Below are positions 61,188 through 64,000 of a stretch of DNA of 64,000 nucleotides, in pieces; the stretch's first letter is position 1, and each line of letters opens with the position of its first letter. The translations under genes were made by a program, and so were the position numbers. Under the pieces are notes generated by a model. The model was not told the origin of the DNA and did not search any database. It saw nothing but the letters and a program-made list of their open reading frames with translations. Source of the DNA: Myxococcales bacterium (GTDB lineage Bacteria > Myxococcota_A > Polyangia > Polyangiales > Ga0077539); NCBI GenBank assembly GCA_016793325.1, contig JAEUKI010000052.1, forward strand, positions 558,001 through 622,000, given 5' to 3'.

Positions 61188-64000
61188 CTCTGCCAGTCGT
61201 CCATCTCGAGGTCGTCGATCGAGTACTTCTCGATCGCTTCGACCACGGCGCGCGCGAGCTGCATGTTCGTGATCAGCGGAATGTTTCGATCCACCGCGCG
61301 ACGACGGATGTAGTACCCGTCCGGCCTTCCATCGCGGTCGTACGAGCGGGGGATGTTGATCACGAGGTCGATCTTGTCCTCGTTCATCAGGTCGACGGCG
61401 GCGGGTGACTTGTTGTCGCTCTTTTTGTAAGCGATTTCGCAGTCGATTCCGTTCTCGCGCAAGACGTCGTACGTGCCCGGCGTCGCGTACAGGGCCAAGC
61501 CCATCGCGCGGAGCATCTTGGCGTCGTCGAGAAACCGCAGCTTCTCCGCGGCGGGCCCGAGCGAGAGCAACACGCCCTTCTTCGGAAACTTGAAGCCCGT
61601 CGCCACGAGCGCCTTCAACAGCGCTTCGTTCAGGTCGTTGCCGAAGCAGCCCACTTCGCCAGTGGACGCCATCTCGACGCCGAGCGTCGGGTCCGCCCCG
61701 GCGAGGCGCGAGAACGAGAACTGCGCGGCTTTGACGGCCACGTAATCAAGATCGAGCGCGCGGTTTTGCACGGGGCCCTTCACGCCGAGCATGCGGCGCG
61801 TCGCCTCGCGGATGAAGTTGTTTCCCGTGACCTTCGAGACGAAGGGAAACGAGCGCGACGCGCGAAGGTTGCACTCGATCACCTTCACTTCGTTGTGCTT
61901 CGCGAGAAACTGCATGTTGAACGGGCCGGTGATCTTCAGCGCCGCCGCGACGTCCCGCGCGATCTTTTTGATGCGCCGAATCGTCTCGATGTAGAGCTTC
62001 TGCGGCGGCAACACGAGCGTCGCGTCGCCCGAGTGAACGCCGGCGTTCTCCACGTGCTCCGAGATCGACCACAGGACGATCTCGCCCTCGTCCGCGACGG
62101 CGTCGATCTCGACCTCCTTCGAGTTCTGCTCGAACTTGGTGATCACCACAGGGTGCTCGGGGCTCACGTCCGCCGCGCGCGTGAGGTAGTTGCGAAGGTG
62201 CTCTCGCTCGTGCGCCACGGTCATCGCCGCGCCCGAGAGCACGTAGGACGGCCGAACGAGCACTGGGTATCCGCCGAGGGACTCCGCGATCGCTTCGGCG
62301 TCCTCGAGCTTGCCCGTGCTCGTCCACTTGGGCTGATCGATCTCGAGCTTGTCGAGCAGCGCGCTGAACTTCTCGCGGTCCTCGGCGGCGTCGATGCTCT
62401 CGGGGCTCGTCCCCAAGATCTTCACGCCCGCGCGGTGCAAGCGGATCGCGATGTTGTTGGCGACCTGTCCGCCCATCGAGACGATCACGCCGTACGGGCG
62501 CTCGCGCTCCCACAGCTCCATGACGTTCTCGAAGGTGATCTCGTCGAAGACGAGCGAGTCCGAGACGTCGTAGTCCGTGCTCACCGTCTCGGGGTTGTAG
62601 TTGAGCACGATCGTCTCGAAGCCGAGCTCGCGCGCCGCGAGGATCGCGTTGACGCAGCACCAATCGAACTCGACCGAGCTCCCGATGCGGTACGCGCCCG
62701 AGCCGAGCACGAGGACCTTCTTGCGCCACGAGGGCGAAACGTCGTCCGCCTGCGCGTGGTACGTGAGGTACAGGTAGTTCGTCTCTGCTGGATATTCAGC
62801 GGCCAACGTGTCGATCTGCGCGACGTGCGGGCGGATCCCGTGGCGGCGGCGCAGGTCTCGGACGATGTCGTCGCTCGTCCCGGCGCGGCGCGCGATGCCC
62901 TTGTCCGAGAAGCCCTGACGCTTGGCCCGCAACAGCAGGTCCGCGTCGAGCTCCTTGCCCTTCTTCTCTTCGATCTCGCGCCCGAGGCGCACGGTGTCCG
63001 CGATCTCGCTCAAGAAAAACTCGTCGATGCGCGAGAGCGCGTGCGCCTCGTCGACGGTCATCCCTTCGTGGAGCGCCCGCGCGACGGCGAACATGCGCCG
63101 CTGCGAGGGCTCCTTGAGCTCTTTGCGCACGTCGTCGAACTTGAATTTGTGTGGATCGATCCCGTCGACGCCGATGTCGATCATCCGCAGCGCTTTTTGC
63201 AGCGCTTCTGCGAAGGTCTTGCCGATCGCCATGACCTCGCCGACGGACTTCATCTCCGAGCCGATCTTGTGCTCGACGCCCACGAACTTCTCGAGGTCCC
63301 ACCGAGGGACCTTGCACACGACGTAGTCGAGCGCCGGCTCGAAGAAGGCGCTCGTCCTGCGCGTGATCGCGTTCGGAAGGTCCGGCAGCGTGTACCCGAG
63401 CGCGAGCTTCGCGGCGACGTACGCGAGCGGATAGCCCGTCGCCTTCGACGCGAGCGCCGACGAGCGCGACAGGCGCGCGTTGACCTCGATCACGCGGTAG
63501 TCGAGCGAGTTGGGGTCGAGCGCGTACTGAATGTTGCACTCGCCGACGATCCCGAGGTGGCGGATCGTCTTGATCGCGATCGTGCGAAGGAGCTGGTACT
63601 CCTCGTTGTTGAGCGTCTGCGACGGAGCGACGACGATCGATTCGCCCGTGTGAATGCCGAGCGGATCGACGTTCTCCATGTTGCAGACGGTGATGCAGTT
63701 GTCGCGCGCGTCGCGCACGACCTCGTACTCGATCTCCTTCCATCCGCGCAGGGACTCTTCGACGAGCACCTGCGGGAGGCCCGACGCGAAGAGCTTCGGC
63801 AGCGCGTCCTCGACGTCCGCTTGCGTCTCGCAGATGCGCGAGCCCTTTCCGCCGAGCGCGTACGCCGCGCGGAGGATCACCGGCAGGCCGATGCGACCGA
63901 CGGCGGCGCGCACCTCGTCTTCGCTGTGACAGGCCTCAGCGCGCGCGGATTTTACGCCGATTTCGTTCAATCGCTGCACGAAGCGGCGGCGGTCCTCGGT
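61154..64000 (-). CDS. carB: Carbamoyl-phosphate synthase large subunit, N-terminus outside window
   Basis: About 948 codons are visible. The frame is open to the right edge (TEDRRRFVQRLNEIG), so roughly the first 120-130 residues lie beyond it. The carboxy-phosphate ATP-grasp half has LRAAYALGGKGSRI, WKEIEYEVVRD and VIEVNARLSRSSALASKATG. The oligomerisation region and carbamate half follow (LGSGAYRIGSSVEFDWCC; VRPSYVLSGAAM; VIECNLRASRSFPFVSKVTG). The C-terminal MGS-like allosteric domain is complete (GLALYATPGTYDVLRENGID; IDLVINIPR). With CarA it makes carbamoyl phosphate from glutamine, bicarbonate and ATP for arginine and pyrimidines. Confidence 0.97.
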   Translation of the reverse strand, partial: TEDRRRFVQRLNEIGVKSARAEACHSEDEVRAAVGRIGLPVILRAAYALGGKGSRICETQADVEDALPKLFASGLPQVLVEESLRGWKEIEYEVVRDARDNCITVCNMENVDPLGIHTGESIVVAPSQTLNNEEYQLLRTIAIKTIRHLGIVGECNIQYALDPNSLDYRVIEVNARLSRSSALASKATGYPLAYVAAKLALGYTLPDLPNAITRRTSAFFEPALDYVVCKVPRWDLEKFVGVEHKIGSEMKSVGEVMAIGKTFAEALQKALRMIDIGVDGIDPHKFKFDDVRKELKEPSQRRMFAVARALHEGMTVDEAHALSRIDEFFLSEIADTVRLGREIEEKKGKELDADLLLRAKRQGFSDKGIARRAGTSDDIVRDLRRRHGIRPHVAQIDTLAAEYPAETNYLYLTYHAQADDVSPSWRKKVLVLGSGAYRIGSSVEFDWCCVNAILAARELGFETIVLNYNPETVSTDYDVSDSLVFDEITFENVMELWERERPYGVIVSMGGQVANNIAIRLHRAGVKILGTSPESIDAAEDREKFSALLDKLEIDQPKWTSTGKLEDAEAIAESLGGYPVLVRPSYVLSGAAMTVAHEREHLRNYLTRAADVSPEHPVVITKFEQNSKEVEIDAVADEGEIVLWSISEHVENAGVHSGDATLVLPPQKLYIETIRRIKKIARDVAAALKITGPFNMQFLAKHNEVKVIECNLRASRSFPFVSKVTGNNFIREATRRMLGVKGPVQNRALDLDYVAVKAAQFSFSRLAGADPTLGVEMASTGEVGCFGNDLNEALLKALVATGFKFPKKGVLLSLGPAAEKLRFLDDAKMLRAMGLALYATPGTYDVLRENGIDCEIAYKKSDNKSPAAVDLMNEDKIDLVINIPRSYDRDGRPDGYYIRRRAVDRNIPLITNMQLARAVVEAIEKYSIDDLEMDDWQSYLARRSQMLV

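Overview
The window is uniformly GC-rich with strong GC bias at third codon positions, and it is densely coded on both strands. The organism looks like a member of the Myxococcota (a deltaproteobacterial-type myxobacterium). Several gene types together suggest this: many short secreted lipoproteins of unknown function, eukaryote-like Ser/Thr kinases with HRDVSPQN-type catalytic loops, a response regulator with a Pro/Ala linker and a VVPQLAE-type tail, long TPR proteins, a deoxyhypusine-synthase-like polyamine enzyme, and a free-standing methylmalonyl-CoA mutase large subunit. No sequence search was possible, so family calls rest on motifs and order-level taxonomy is inference. I saw no rRNA, tRNA, CRISPR array, insertion sequence or prophage.

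Layout. 1-6.6 kb: a giant TPR protein (5' end outside the window), a class IV aminotransferase and LarE. 6.6-7.76 kb: a gap of about 1.16 kb without a recognisable gene, holding an AT-rich island and a perfect inverted repeat. 7.76-13.3 kb: an outer-membrane PQQ-propeller lipoprotein coupled to a TPR membrane protein, a small beta-barrel-like protein, ComEA, a DUF192 lipoprotein and a CobA-HemD fusion. 13.3-20.1 kb: cysteine desulfurase, a receiver-histidine kinase, a GspE-N/GAF-like protein, methylmalonyl-CoA mutase and a response regulator with a good promoter. 20.2-34.3 kb: valyl-tRNA synthetase, a Cys-patterned lipoprotein, a HARE-HTH/Mrr-like protein, a deoxyhypusine-synthase-like enzyme, a glycerophosphodiesterase, a sulfatase-like/HEAT membrane protein, RecG and GreA.

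34.3-44.5 kb is mostly envelope: secreted proteins, a GHSQGG hydrolase, a tightly coupled operon of three lipoproteins (two built from a repeated two-cysteine module), a DUF882 protein and a Ser/Thr kinase. 44.6-48.4 kb is a six-gene sulfur-carrier cysteine-biosynthesis operon: cysK, E1-like activator, CysO/MoaD-like carrier, a short degenerate E1-like protein, CysM and a JAMM peptidase. It meets, tail to tail, an amino-acid ABC transporter with a fused binding protein-permease. 50.8-64 kb: lipoproteins, an acyltransferase-like membrane protein, a second Ser/Thr kinase with a long extracytoplasmic part, asparaginase, two tandem zinc-ribbon membrane miniproteins, a lipoprotein and most of carB.

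The most interesting system is the cysteine operon. Its E1 enzyme starts directly at the nucleotide-binding fold and lacks the usual N-terminal arginine-bearing arm. A separate 120-residue gene two positions downstream begins with exactly such an arm (RYGRQ), followed by a degenerate Rossmann segment. Its carrier ends in Gly-Gly-Arg, not a free Gly-Gly, and the JAMM peptidase that could trim it is encoded in the same operon. Second in interest are the lipoprotein operon at 37.8-41.55 kb (seven copies of a two-Cys module over two proteins) and the HARE-HTH/Mrr-like protein with an altered catalytic motif.
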